From an uncultured Reyranella sp. (GTDB lineage Bacteria > Pseudomonadota > Alphaproteobacteria > Reyranellales > Reyranellaceae), in contig NZ_CAMFKM010000003.1 of assembly GCF_945957355.1 (NCBI RefSeq), forward strand, positions 310,001 through 374,000: a stretch of 64,000 nucleotides of DNA, given 5' to 3'. The notes under the pieces were generated by a model. It saw nothing but the letters and a program-made list of their open reading frames with translations, was not told the DNA's origin and did no database searches. Numbering within the stretch: position 1 is the first letter of the stretch; every line of letters starts with the position of its first letter. The position numbers and the translations under genes are program-made. Of this stretch, positions 48,047 to 56,570 are shown in pieces.

Positions 48047-48993
48047 TCGTGCGCTTGCGGCGGGTTGCCCTTAAGGCGGTACACGGCGCCGGTCTTGGTC
48101 GTGGTCAGCGTCAGCCAGTCGGCCGCAACCTGCTGGAGCTCCAGAAAGAACCTTTCGCAATGGTTCAGTGACTTGTGCTTGATGTCGTCGGGGCCTGCGA
48201 ACCGCAGCTGGAAGGCGAACTCGCCGACGAACGCATGGTGGTCACCGCGCGCGCGCCAAAGGCCGAGATTGGCCGTCGCCGCCGTGTGATGGCCGAAGTC
48301 GAGCAGGCAGATGTCCTGCAGCAGTTCCTCGACGATCGTCTGGTTGACGAGGGAGATGTCGTTGGGACCGTCACAGGAGATCGCACCCAGCGTCGGGAAG
48401 ATCTGGGTCAGCTCCGGCAGGGACATGTTGCCAAGCGACGACATCACGATCCGGGCCGCCTGGGGGGCCTGGCTGAGGCCGAACTCCACATTGTGCGAGA
48501 GCAGGCGCCGGATTCCGCCGATCCTCTCCTTGAGGGGCATGATCTCCAGCTTGAACTTGATCTTGTACTTGCCATCGATATGCGGCCGCACGTCGAGGGC
48601 CTGGGCCTTCACCATGTTGTCGCTGCGATATTTGAAGACGATCTCGGGATCGCCGATCGCGAAGCCGTCCTCATAGGCGATGCGCCGGCGGACGATGAAG
48701 TTGTTGTTGTAGAGATGGTAGCCACCGGTATCGAGGAACAGGACCTCGCGGACCTCGGGGCGCTGCTGGGATTTTGGCGTGTGCTGGTAGCCGACGCCGG
48801 TAGTGGCCGCGGCTCGCTGGACGAGTGCCGCGAACTCCTTGAAAACGCGGGCGGAGGTGAAGCGATCGGGCTTGAGGATCAGCTTGCACTGGAGGTACTG
48901 GATCTCATCGCAGCGTCGCCCGTCGGCGTAGAGACTGTCCTGACGCTCGGAAAGCCATTGCGCGATCTGCCCGTCATCCTGATGTGAATGCAT
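48043..48993 (-). CDS. Hypothetical protein, CYTH-like
   Basis: EVLFLDTGGYHLYNNNFIVRRRIAYEDGFAIGDPEIVFKYRSDN; 4-bp ATGA overlap with chrA half-gene. Confidence 0.6.
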   Translation of the reverse strand: MHSHQDDGQIAQWLSERQDSLYADGRRCDEIQYLQCKLILKPDRFTSARVFKEFAALVQRAAATTGVGYQHTPKSQQRPEVREVLFLDTGGYHLYNNNFIVRRRIAYEDGFAIGDPEIVFKYRSDNMVKAQALDVRPHIDGKYKIKFKLEIMPLKERIGGIRRLLSHNVEFGLSQAPQAARIVMSSLGNMSLPELTQIFPTLGAISCDGPNDISLVNQTIVEELLQDICLLDFGHHTAATANLGLWRARGDHHAFVGEFAFQLRFAGPDDIKHKSLNHCERFFLELQQVAADWLTLTTTKTGAVYRLKGNPPQAHE

Positions 48994-49024
48994 TGTCTCT
49001 CCCTGACGATACCGTAGCGCCGCT

Positions 49025-49324
49025 CTATGGCGATGTCATCTGAGCCGACGCGGGCTGATCCACGCGGCCATAGGTGTCGACCTTGCCGTCGGTGAAGCAG
49101 ACGTAATAGCGATCCGACATCGACCAGGGCGTCCGGCTCCAGAAGTCCTTGAGCACGGTGTAGTAGGCGCAATCCTTGCCCGGCGAATGGGCGGACCCTT
49201 CGGGCGGCCCCATGACCGATCGCACCTGCTCGCGGTCCATCCCTGCCTGGAGGCGCTCGACATTGTCGCCGTGTACACAGCCGGCCAGAAGCAGGGGTGC
49301 AAGCAGACAGGGAAGATACTTCAT
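49025..49324 (-). CDS. BamE/SmpA-like lipoprotein
   Basis: Lipobox LLLAGC; VERLQAGMDREQVRSVMGPPEG. Confidence 0.75.
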   Translation of the reverse strand: MKYLPCLLAPLLLAGCVHGDNVERLQAGMDREQVRSVMGPPEGSAHSPGKDCAYYTVLKDFWSRTPWSMSDRYYVCFTDGKVDTYGRVDQPASAQMTSP

Positions 49325-49405
49325 GGCTTTCTCCTGTGATTAGTAGGGTTGGGCCTCGCCGCCAACAATTGTCGTGCAGGCCCCTGACTGGCGCAATTCC
49401 GAACG

Positions 49406-50635
49406 ATGCGGTACGTCCACAGCATGCAAGACCACTCCAGATTCGTCGCGCCGGGCCTCCCGGCTTCGCTGAGCGGCGCCACCGCCGGCATGGCCGAAAC
49501 GCCCATTTCCGAAGTGGCGATGACCGTGTTCGGAGACCCGGACGTGGTGCCGCTCTGGTTCGGCGAGAGCGATCTCGTGACACCGGATTTCGTGCGCGAC
49601 GCCGCGGCCAAGGGGCTGCAGGCGGGCGAGACGTTCTATACGTGGCAGCGGGGAATCCCTGAGCTGCGGAGCGCGCTGTCGGCCTATACCGAACGCCTGT
49701 ATCGCATCAAGTGCCCGATCGAGCGCCTCACGGTGACGACCGGCGGCATGCAGGCGATCCTGCTGACCTGCCAGCTCCTGCTGGATCCGGGCGACAATAT
49801 CGTGATCGTCTCGCCGATCTGGCCGAACATCACCTCGGCCACCAGGCTGGTGGGCGGGGTTCCGAAGTATGTGGCGCTCGACCGCACGCCGGGCGGTGGT
49901 TGGAAGCTCGACCTCCAGAAGGTCTTCGATGCCGTCGATGACCGCACACGCGCGATCTTCGTCAACTCGCCGGGCAATCCGACCGGCTGGACGATGTCCA
50001 CCGAGGAGCAGGCGGCCCTGTTGGACTTCACCCGCAAGCGCGGCGTCTGGATCATGGCCGACGAAGTTTACGCTCGCCTGATCTACACGAAGCGACCCGA
50101 CGGCCGGCAGGCGGCGCCGTCCTTCCTCGAGCTCGCCGGTCCCGACGACCCGGTCATCGTGCTCAACAGCTTCTCCAAGCCGTGGGCCATGACGGGCTGG
50201 CGCCTGGGATGGCTCACCCATCCGGCGGCGCTGGGCGACCAGTTCGCCAAGCTGGTGCAGATCAACACCTCGGGCGTTCCCGCCTTCCTGCAGAAGGGTG
50301 CGGTAGCCGCGCTGGAGCAGGGCGATGATTTCGTCCACGAGATGGTCGAACGCTGCCGTGCCGGTGGGGAACTCGTGTTCCAGCGTCTTTCTGCGCTGCC
50401 GAAGGTGACGATCGCGCGGCCGGACGCGGCGTTCTACGCCTTCTTCTCGGTCGAGGGCGTGAGCGACACGCTGGCCTTCTGCAAGACGATGGCGAAGCAG
50501 TACAAGGTGGGCCTGGCCCCCGGCGAGGCCTTCGGGCCGGGCGGGCAGGGCAATGTCCGCCTGTGCTTCGCGTCGAGCGCGGAGCGGCTGAGCAAAGGCC
50601 TCGATCGCATCGAAGCGGCGGTCAAGGCGTTGTGA
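49406..50635 (+). CDS. Class I/II pyridoxal-phosphate aminotransferase
   Basis: NSPGNPTGWTMS, ADEVYARLIY, VLNSFSKPWAMTGWRLGWL; alternative start 49424. Confidence 0.94.
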   Translation: MRYVHSMQDHSRFVAPGLPASLSGATAGMAETPISEVAMTVFGDPDVVPLWFGESDLVTPDFVRDAAAKGLQAGETFYTWQRGIPELRSALSAYTERLYRIKCPIERLTVTTGGMQAILLTCQLLLDPGDNIVIVSPIWPNITSATRLVGGVPKYVALDRTPGGGWKLDLQKVFDAVDDRTRAIFVNSPGNPTGWTMSTEEQAALLDFTRKRGVWIMADEVYARLIYTKRPDGRQAAPSFLELAGPDDPVIVLNSFSKPWAMTGWRLGWLTHPAALGDQFAKLVQINTSGVPAFLQKGAVAALEQGDDFVHEMVERCRAGGELVFQRLSALPKVTIARPDAAFYAFFSVEGVSDTLAFCKTMAKQYKVGLAPGEAFGPGGQGNVRLCFASSAERLSKGLDRIEAAVKAL

Positions 50636-50642
50636 TGCCGGT

Positions 50643-51416
50643 ATGCCAGCGCCTTCCTCCATCGCCGTCCATCACCTGCGCAAGGTGTATGGCGAGATCG
50701 TCGCCGTCGACGATCTGAGCTTCTCGGTGCCGCGCGGCGCGGTGCTGGGATTGCTCGGCGGCAATGGTGCGGGCAAGACGACGACCATCGCCATGCTGCT
50801 CGGCCTCCTCGAACCGACGGCCGGCAGCATCGAGATCCTCGGCGTCGACATGCTGAGACGACGCTACGCGGCGCTGCCGCGCATGAATTTCTCCTCGCCC
50901 TACGTCGACCTGCCGCATCGGCTGACGGTGCGCCAGAATTTGCAGTTCTACGGCCGGCTGTATGGCGTGAAGGGCCTGCGTCAGCGCATCGAGGAGATCG
51001 CCGAGCATATGCAGGTCTCGGCCTTCCTCGACCGGCAGGCGGGCAGGTTGTCGGCCGGGCAGAAGACGCGGGTGGCGCTGGCCAAGGCGCTGATCAACCG
51101 GCCGGATGTTCTGCTGCTCGACGAACCGACGGCGTCGCTCGACCCCGATACCGCCGACTGGGTGCGCGGCTATCTCGAAGCCTATCAGCGCGAGACCCAC
51201 GCCACGATCCTGCTCGCCTCGCACAACATGGCCGAGGTCGAGCGGCTGTGCGACGACGTGATCCTTCTGCAGGCCGGCAAGGTGTTCGAGCGCGGCAGCC
51301 CGCGCGAGCTGCTCGAGCGGTTCGGCCGCGAGGACATGGAGGAAGTGTTCCTCGACATGGCGCGCGGCCGGGGCCGCGGGCTCGACGCGCTGAAGCGGGA
51401 GGAGCGCGCGCCATGA
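50643..51416 (+). CDS. ABC transporter ATP-binding protein
   Basis: GGNGAGKTTTIAMLLGL, LSAGQKTRVALAKALINRPDVLLLDEPTASLDPD. Confidence 0.94.
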   Translation: MPAPSSIAVHHLRKVYGEIVAVDDLSFSVPRGAVLGLLGGNGAGKTTTIAMLLGLLEPTAGSIEILGVDMLRRRYAALPRMNFSSPYVDLPHRLTVRQNLQFYGRLYGVKGLRQRIEEIAEHMQVSAFLDRQAGRLSAGQKTRVALAKALINRPDVLLLDEPTASLDPDTADWVRGYLEAYQRETHATILLASHNMAEVERLCDDVILLQAGKVFERGSPRELLERFGREDMEEVFLDMARGRGRGLDALKREERAP

Positions 51417-52210
51417 GCGGCTCCTTGCAACGCATATACGCCCTCGTGTTGCGCCATATCTATCTCTGGCGCAGCTCGATCATGCGCTTGGTCGATTCGA
51501 TCTACTGGCCGGCCGTGCAGATGGTGATGTGGGGCTTCATGACCCAGTACCTTCTGCCCCAGGCATCGTTCGTGGCGCAGGCAGCCGGTGTGCTGCTGTC
51601 GGGACTGTTGCTGTGGGAGGTCGTGGTCCGCGGCAACCTCTCGCTGTCGATCGCTTTCCTGGAAGAGATCTGGTCGCGCAACCTCGGCCATCTCTTCGTC
51701 AGTCCCATCCGTTCCTGGGAATTGGCCGCCGGCATCATCGTCGCGTCGCTGCTGCGCACCCTGCTGGGCATGATCCCGGTCTCGCTGCTGGCCTGGGCGT
51801 TCTTCGGCTACTCGATCTACACGCTCGGCCTGCCGCTGCTCGCCTTCTTCGTGATCCTGCAGATGTTCTCCTGGTCGATCGGGCTCGCCATGTCGGGCCT
51901 CGTGATGCGGGTGGGGCAGAGCGCGGAGAGCTTCGCCTGGGCGGCCGTCTTCGTCCTGATGCCGGTGAGCGGAGTCTACTATCCCGTCTCGGTATTGCCG
52001 CACTGGCTGCAGGTCGTCGCCTGGGGATTGCCGCCGGCCTACATCTTCGAGGGCATGCGCTCCATCATGCTGGAGAACACGGTCCATTGGGACCTGCTGG
52101 CCGTCGCTTTCGGGCTGTCGGCCGTCTACCTGGTAATCGGTTTCCAGGTGTTCCAGTGGTTCTTCCGCTCCTCGCGCCAGGCCGGTTCCCTCCTCGGGCA
52201 AGGTGAGTAG
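51413..52210 (+). CDS. ABC-2 type transporter permease
   Basis: Multi-TM, YPVSVLPHWLQVVAWGLPPAYIFEGMR; 4-bp overlap with ATPase. Confidence 0.92.
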   Translation: MSGSLQRIYALVLRHIYLWRSSIMRLVDSIYWPAVQMVMWGFMTQYLLPQASFVAQAAGVLLSGLLLWEVVVRGNLSLSIAFLEEIWSRNLGHLFVSPIRSWELAAGIIVASLLRTLLGMIPVSLLAWAFFGYSIYTLGLPLLAFFVILQMFSWSIGLAMSGLVMRVGQSAESFAWAAVFVLMPVSGVYYPVSVLPHWLQVVAWGLPPAYIFEGMRSIMLENTVHWDLLAVAFGLSAVYLVIGFQVFQWFFRSSRQAGSLLGQGE

Positions 52211-52236
52211 AATAGGGCCGTTTCCGGAGGTGAGTG

Positions 52237-52632
52237 ATGTTCAAGCACGTGATGGTTCCCGCTCTTCTATCGCTCGCCGCCGCAGCGTGTTCGACCGTAG
52301 ACAAATTGGGCAGCGAGCCCATCAAGCCGCCGAAGCCCGTGCCGGCTTGGTCGAGCGTCTATACAGTCCCCTATGACTCGATGGTGACCTGCCTCGCGGC
52401 CCCGGCGGCCAGCGGCTTCGTGGTGAACATCGAGCCGTCGTCGGCGCCGGGGACGACGACGGTCCTCTACGTGCCGCAGAGCGCCCCGCAGGCGGAGTCG
52501 CGCTATGTCGTGAAGCGCGTGCCCGACGGCACGATCCAGGTCGACTGGATCCGCGTCGGCACGGTGGGCGGTCTCGACTGGCTCGACGTGCAGGCCCGCC
52601 AGCGCGCCAACCGCTGCGGCGGGATCGGCTGA
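52237..52632 (+). CDS. Hypothetical lipoprotein
   Basis: Lipobox LAAAAC; alternative start 52234. Confidence 0.7.
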   Translation: MFKHVMVPALLSLAAAACSTVDKLGSEPIKPPKPVPAWSSVYTVPYDSMVTCLAAPAASGFVVNIEPSSAPGTTTVLYVPQSAPQAESRYVVKRVPDGTIQVDWIRVGTVGGLDWLDVQARQRANRCGGIG

Positions 52633-52637
52633 TCCGG

Positions 52638-53504
52638 CTACCGGGCGTTCAGCACCGCAGTACAGGCCGCCGGCAGCTTCGGCCGGTAGGGCTTGGGCGG
52701 GGTGGTCGGCGGCACGAGCGGTGCCTTGCGGAACCATGATTCGAGCGCTTCGCCACAGCCGTCGTCGTGCGCATAGTCGGCCTGCGGCTGGCACTGCGGA
52801 TTGCCCGGCGGGCAGTAGAGTCTCACGTGGAAATGCGAATCGTGCCCGTACCAGGGGACCAGCTTGCGCAGCCACGAACGGTCGCCCCCGACCGTCTGGC
52901 AGAGCCGCTGCTTGATCCATTTGTTCACGAACATGCGGTCGAGGTTCGGCATCTGCGCGGCCGTTCTCAGCAGGAATACATGCTGCTCGTTGAAGACCGA
53001 GTCGTCGATCCCGCTGTCGTCGGCGAGCACCAGAGAGCGCAGGCGGGGATTTTCGCGGTCGGTGGGCGTGCGGCGCGCCCCGGGCTGCCGTTCGAACCAG
53101 ATGTCGGCATCGAGCCCGACCTGGTGGCTGGCATGGCCCGACGGGGCGGGCCCGCCACGCGGCTGGCCGATGTCGCCGATGTAGAGATGCGCCTGGCCGG
53201 CGGCCCGGATCTTCTCCGACAGGGTCTTGATAAACTCGATCGTGACCGGCTGGCCCCAGTAGCGGTTGCGGCTGACGCGGATGGCTTCATAGCCGGGCCC
53301 TTCCAACGGCAGCGCCTGCGCGCCCTGCAGGCAACCCGCGGTATAGAAACCGATCGACTGCGTCGGCCCGGGTGCCGGCGTCATCACGGTGGCCCAGTCA
53401 TCGGCGCGGGCCGCGTTCGTGAGGAAAAGGAGGGCCGCGAGCAGCGGAATCGCGAAGCGCATCATCTTGTTGCCACGATAGTCGCTCGCTAAGACTTTGC
53501 CCAT
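52638..53504 (-). CDS. mepA: Penicillin-insensitive murein endopeptidase
   Basis: IGDIGQPRGGPAPSGHASHQVGLDADIWF, WYGHDSHFHVRLYCP; true start may be MMRFAIPL near 53462. Confidence 0.95.
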   Translation of the reverse strand: MGKVLASDYRGNKMMRFAIPLLAALLFLTNAARADDWATVMTPAPGPTQSIGFYTAGCLQGAQALPLEGPGYEAIRVSRNRYWGQPVTIEFIKTLSEKIRAAGQAHLYIGDIGQPRGGPAPSGHASHQVGLDADIWFERQPGARRTPTDRENPRLRSLVLADDSGIDDSVFNEQHVFLLRTAAQMPNLDRMFVNKWIKQRLCQTVGGDRSWLRKLVPWYGHDSHFHVRLYCPPGNPQCQPQADYAHDDGCGEALESWFRKAPLVPPTTPPKPYRPKLPAACTAVLNAR

Positions 53505-54303
53505 GGCCGACTATGAGTTCCTCACTATCGACCGGCAGGGCGCCGTCACCTTCCTGACACTCAACCGGCCGCAGCGGCGCAATGCGCTGACGCACCGGAT
53601 GATGCTGGAACTGGAGGATGCCTTCGTGGGCGTCGGCAACGACGCGGCCTGCCGCGTGCTGGTTCTTCGCGGGGCGGGCGGGCATTTCTGCGCCGGGGGC
53701 GATCTCGACACGATGGCCGACCTGCCGCCCGTGCCGCCGGGTGGCACGGACCCGCTGCTCCCGACCTATCGCCAGTTCGGCAACGCGCTGCTGGCGCTGG
53801 AAGCCCTGCCGCAAGCCACCATCGCGGTGGTCGAAGGCTCGGCGGTCGGGGCGGGCTTCGGCATGGCCTGCTGTTCGGACGTCGTCATCCTGCGCGAGGA
53901 CGCCCGTTTCGGTATTCCCGAACCGAAGGTGGGCTTCATCCCGTCGCAGATCATACCGTTCCTGGTTCGGCGGCTCGGAGAAGGGCCGGTCCGCGATCTG
54001 GCGGTGACGGGTCGCGTGATCGATGCGGCCGAGGCGTATCGCCTGGGCGTGGGACGCTATCCCTGCCTGACGGACGCCGACGTCGAAGCCACGCTTCAGG
54101 GTCTGCTCGATGACATCCTGAAGATGGAACCCAAGGCGTTGGCCGTGGCCAAACGGCTGGTCCTGTCCTGCGCGAAGAAGGACGATCTCGACGTACTCGA
54201 CGAGGCGGCCGCGAGCCTGGTCGGCCTGCTGCGCGAGCCGGAGGCGGCCGAGGGCATCCGGCATTTCATGGCGAAGACGACGCCCTCATGGGCCAAGAGG
54301 TAG
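53503..54303 (+). CDS. Enoyl-CoA hydratase/isomerase family protein
   Basis: LNRPQRRNALTHRMM, GAGGHFCAGGDLDTM, GSAVGAGFGMA. Confidence 0.93.
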   Translation: MADYEFLTIDRQGAVTFLTLNRPQRRNALTHRMMLELEDAFVGVGNDAACRVLVLRGAGGHFCAGGDLDTMADLPPVPPGGTDPLLPTYRQFGNALLALEALPQATIAVVEGSAVGAGFGMACCSDVVILREDARFGIPEPKVGFIPSQIIPFLVRRLGEGPVRDLAVTGRVIDAAEAYRLGVGRYPCLTDADVEATLQGLLDDILKMEPKALAVAKRLVLSCAKKDDLDVLDEAAASLVGLLREPEAAEGIRHFMAKTTPSWAKR

Positions 54304-54305
54304 AC

Positions 54306-55142
54306 ATGCGAAACTATCGCCACATTGAAGTGAGGCCGGTCGCTGGCGCCCTGGGCGCGGAGATCCACGGCGTCGACATCGCACAGGATCTCGACGCGGA
54401 AGTCGTGGCGGAGATGCGCCAGGCCTTCCTCGACCATCTCGTGATCTTCCTGCGCGATCAGACCGTGACGCCGCTGCAGCAGCTCGCCTTCGCGCGGAAG
54501 TTCGGCGAACCCGTCGAGTATCCTCAGCTCAAGGGGCTGCCGGAATCGCCGATGATCACGCCGGTGGTGAAGCTCGAGCACGAGCGCAACAATTTCGGCG
54601 GCATCTGGCACTCCGACACGACGTACCTGCAGATGCCGCCGATGGGCAGCATGCTGCTGGCGCGCGAGGTGCCGCCATTCGGTGGCGATACGATGTTCGC
54701 CAACCAGTACCTGGCCTACGAGGCGTTGTCGGACGGGCTGCGGGCGACACTCGACGGGCTGGTCGGCGTCAGCTCTTCCGCCAAGGCCGATGTCACCAAG
54801 ACCCGCGAGGACCGCATGAAGGCCGCGGGTGCCGAGCTGAAGGTGATGACGGCGGAGCATCCGATCGTGCGGACGCACCCGGAGACCGGCCGCAAGGCGC
54901 TCTACACATCCGATGCCCATACCGCCCACATCAAGGGCTGGGCGGAGAAGGAGAGCCTGCCGCTGCTGCGCTTCCTGTGGGAGCACCAGACGCGGCCGGA
55001 ATTCACCTGCCGCTTCCGCTGGGAACCGGGTTCGCTGGCCTTCTGGGACAATCGCTGCGCCATGCACAACCCGATCAACGATTACCACGGCTTCCGGCGC
55101 GTCATGCATCGGATCACGCTGGCCGGCGACAAGCCGCGATAG
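54306..55142 (+). CDS. TauD/TfdA-family Fe(II)/2-oxoglutarate dioxygenase
   Basis: WHSDTTYLQMPPMGSMLLAREVPPFGGDTMFAN; C-terminal FWDNRCAMHNPINDYHGFRRVMHRITLAGDKP. Confidence 0.94.
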   Translation: MRNYRHIEVRPVAGALGAEIHGVDIAQDLDAEVVAEMRQAFLDHLVIFLRDQTVTPLQQLAFARKFGEPVEYPQLKGLPESPMITPVVKLEHERNNFGGIWHSDTTYLQMPPMGSMLLAREVPPFGGDTMFANQYLAYEALSDGLRATLDGLVGVSSSAKADVTKTREDRMKAAGAELKVMTAEHPIVRTHPETGRKALYTSDAHTAHIKGWAEKESLPLLRFLWEHQTRPEFTCRFRWEPGSLAFWDNRCAMHNPINDYHGFRRVMHRITLAGDKPR

Positions 55143-55153
55143 GGGAGCTGCAC

Positions 55154-56464
55154 ATGTCGGGAGCGGGAGGATTGCTGGCGGTCCTGGTGCTGGTCGCGGC
55201 CAACGGGTTCTTCGTGGCTGCGGAATTCTCGCTGGTGGCCGTTCGCCGCAGCCGGGTGATCGAACTGGCCGCCTCGGGACGGATGAACGCCCAGGCACTG
55301 ATACGCGCGCTCGACCATTTGGATTCCAACCTTGCCGCCACGCAACTCGGCATCACCATCTCGTCGCTGGCGCTGGGCTGGATCGGCGAACCGGCGATCG
55401 GTCACCTGATCGAAAAGCCACTGGCGGACCTTTGGGGCACGACCGCGGGCATCAGCGCCTACGCCATCGCCGTCGGCATCTCCTTCGTCCTCATCACGGC
55501 CCTGCACATCGTGCTGGGGGAGCTGGCGCCCAAGAGCCTCGCGCTCCAGCGCAGCGAAAGCACGGCGCTGTGGGTCGTCCGGCCGCTCGGCCTGTTCCGG
55601 TGGCTGCTCAGCCCGGCGATCCTGGTGCTGAACGGTATGGGCAACCTCGTGCTGAGGCTGTTCGGATTGCGGCCGGGAGCGGGCGAGGAGTCCCTGCATT
55701 CGCCTGGCGAGTTGAAGCTGCTGGTCGAGGCCAGCCAGGATGCCGGTCTCCTGCAGGATGCGCAGGAAGAGGTCGTCGTGCGTGCGCTCGACATCGGCAA
55801 CCGTCGCATCGGGGAAATCATGACGCCGCGCACGGAGCTCGACTGGATCGACGTCGCCGACGATCGCGACGAGATCGCGCGTTGGGTTCTCGAAAGCCCG
55901 CATGAGCAGATGCTGGTCGGGCGAGGGAGCATCGACAACCTGCTGGGCGCCGTCAGCAAGACGGACCTGTTGAACCAGATGCTGCGGGGCGGCCCGCTCG
56001 ATCCGGGCGCGGCGGTGGCGACGCCGCTGATGGTCCATGAGGCCATGCCGATCTTCAAGGTACTGGAGCAGTTCAAGAAGACGCCCGTGCGCCTGGCCGT
56101 CGTGGTCGACGAGTATGGCGGCATCGAGGGCATTGTCACCCAGGCCGACTTGCTGGAGGCGCTGGCGGGCGACCTTCCGGCGGCGCCCGGCGAGGATCCC
56201 GACGTGGTCGAACGCGAGGATGGCTCGCTGCTGATCGACGGCATGGCGCCCGTCCACGCGACGCTGGACCGCCTGCAGCTCGACAAGCTGCCGGTCAGCA
56301 CCAGGTTCCACACGATCGCGGGCTTTGCGCTGGCCCAGCTCGGTCATCTGCCGGTGGCCGGCGAGCAGTTCACCTACGAAGACTGGACCTTCGAGATCGT
56401 CGACATGGATGGACGGCGCATCGACAAGCTGCTGGCGCGCCGGACGCCGACGCTCGAGGCTTAG
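55154..56464 (+). CDS. CNNM/CorC-type hemolysin-family protein with CBS domains
   Basis: NGFFVAAEFSLVAVRRSRV, IMTPRTELDWIDV, VVDEYGGIEGIVT. Confidence 0.94.
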   Translation: MSGAGGLLAVLVLVAANGFFVAAEFSLVAVRRSRVIELAASGRMNAQALIRALDHLDSNLAATQLGITISSLALGWIGEPAIGHLIEKPLADLWGTTAGISAYAIAVGISFVLITALHIVLGELAPKSLALQRSESTALWVVRPLGLFRWLLSPAILVLNGMGNLVLRLFGLRPGAGEESLHSPGELKLLVEASQDAGLLQDAQEEVVVRALDIGNRRIGEIMTPRTELDWIDVADDRDEIARWVLESPHEQMLVGRGSIDNLLGAVSKTDLLNQMLRGGPLDPGAAVATPLMVHEAMPIFKVLEQFKKTPVRLAVVVDEYGGIEGIVTQADLLEALAGDLPAAPGEDPDVVEREDGSLLIDGMAPVHATLDRLQLDKLPVSTRFHTIAGFALAQLGHLPVAGEQFTYEDWTFEIVDMDGRRIDKLLARRTPTLEA

Positions 56465-56486
56465 GGCGGGATGACTGTGGTCAAGG

Positions 56487-56560
56487 GGAGCGCGCAACTC
56501 CAGTTGCGCTCATATTCTTTTAATCGACGAAGCCTGAGCGCCACTGGAGTGGCGCGCTCC
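56487..56560. repeat. REP-like element: two hairpins in inverted orientation
   Basis: GGAGCGCGCAACTCCAGTTGCGCTCA (56487-56512) and TGAGCGCCACTGGAGTGGCGCGCTCC (56535-56560); reverse complement of one matches the other except two compensatory changes. Confidence 0.75.
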
Positions 56561-56570
56561 GATGAGTCCG

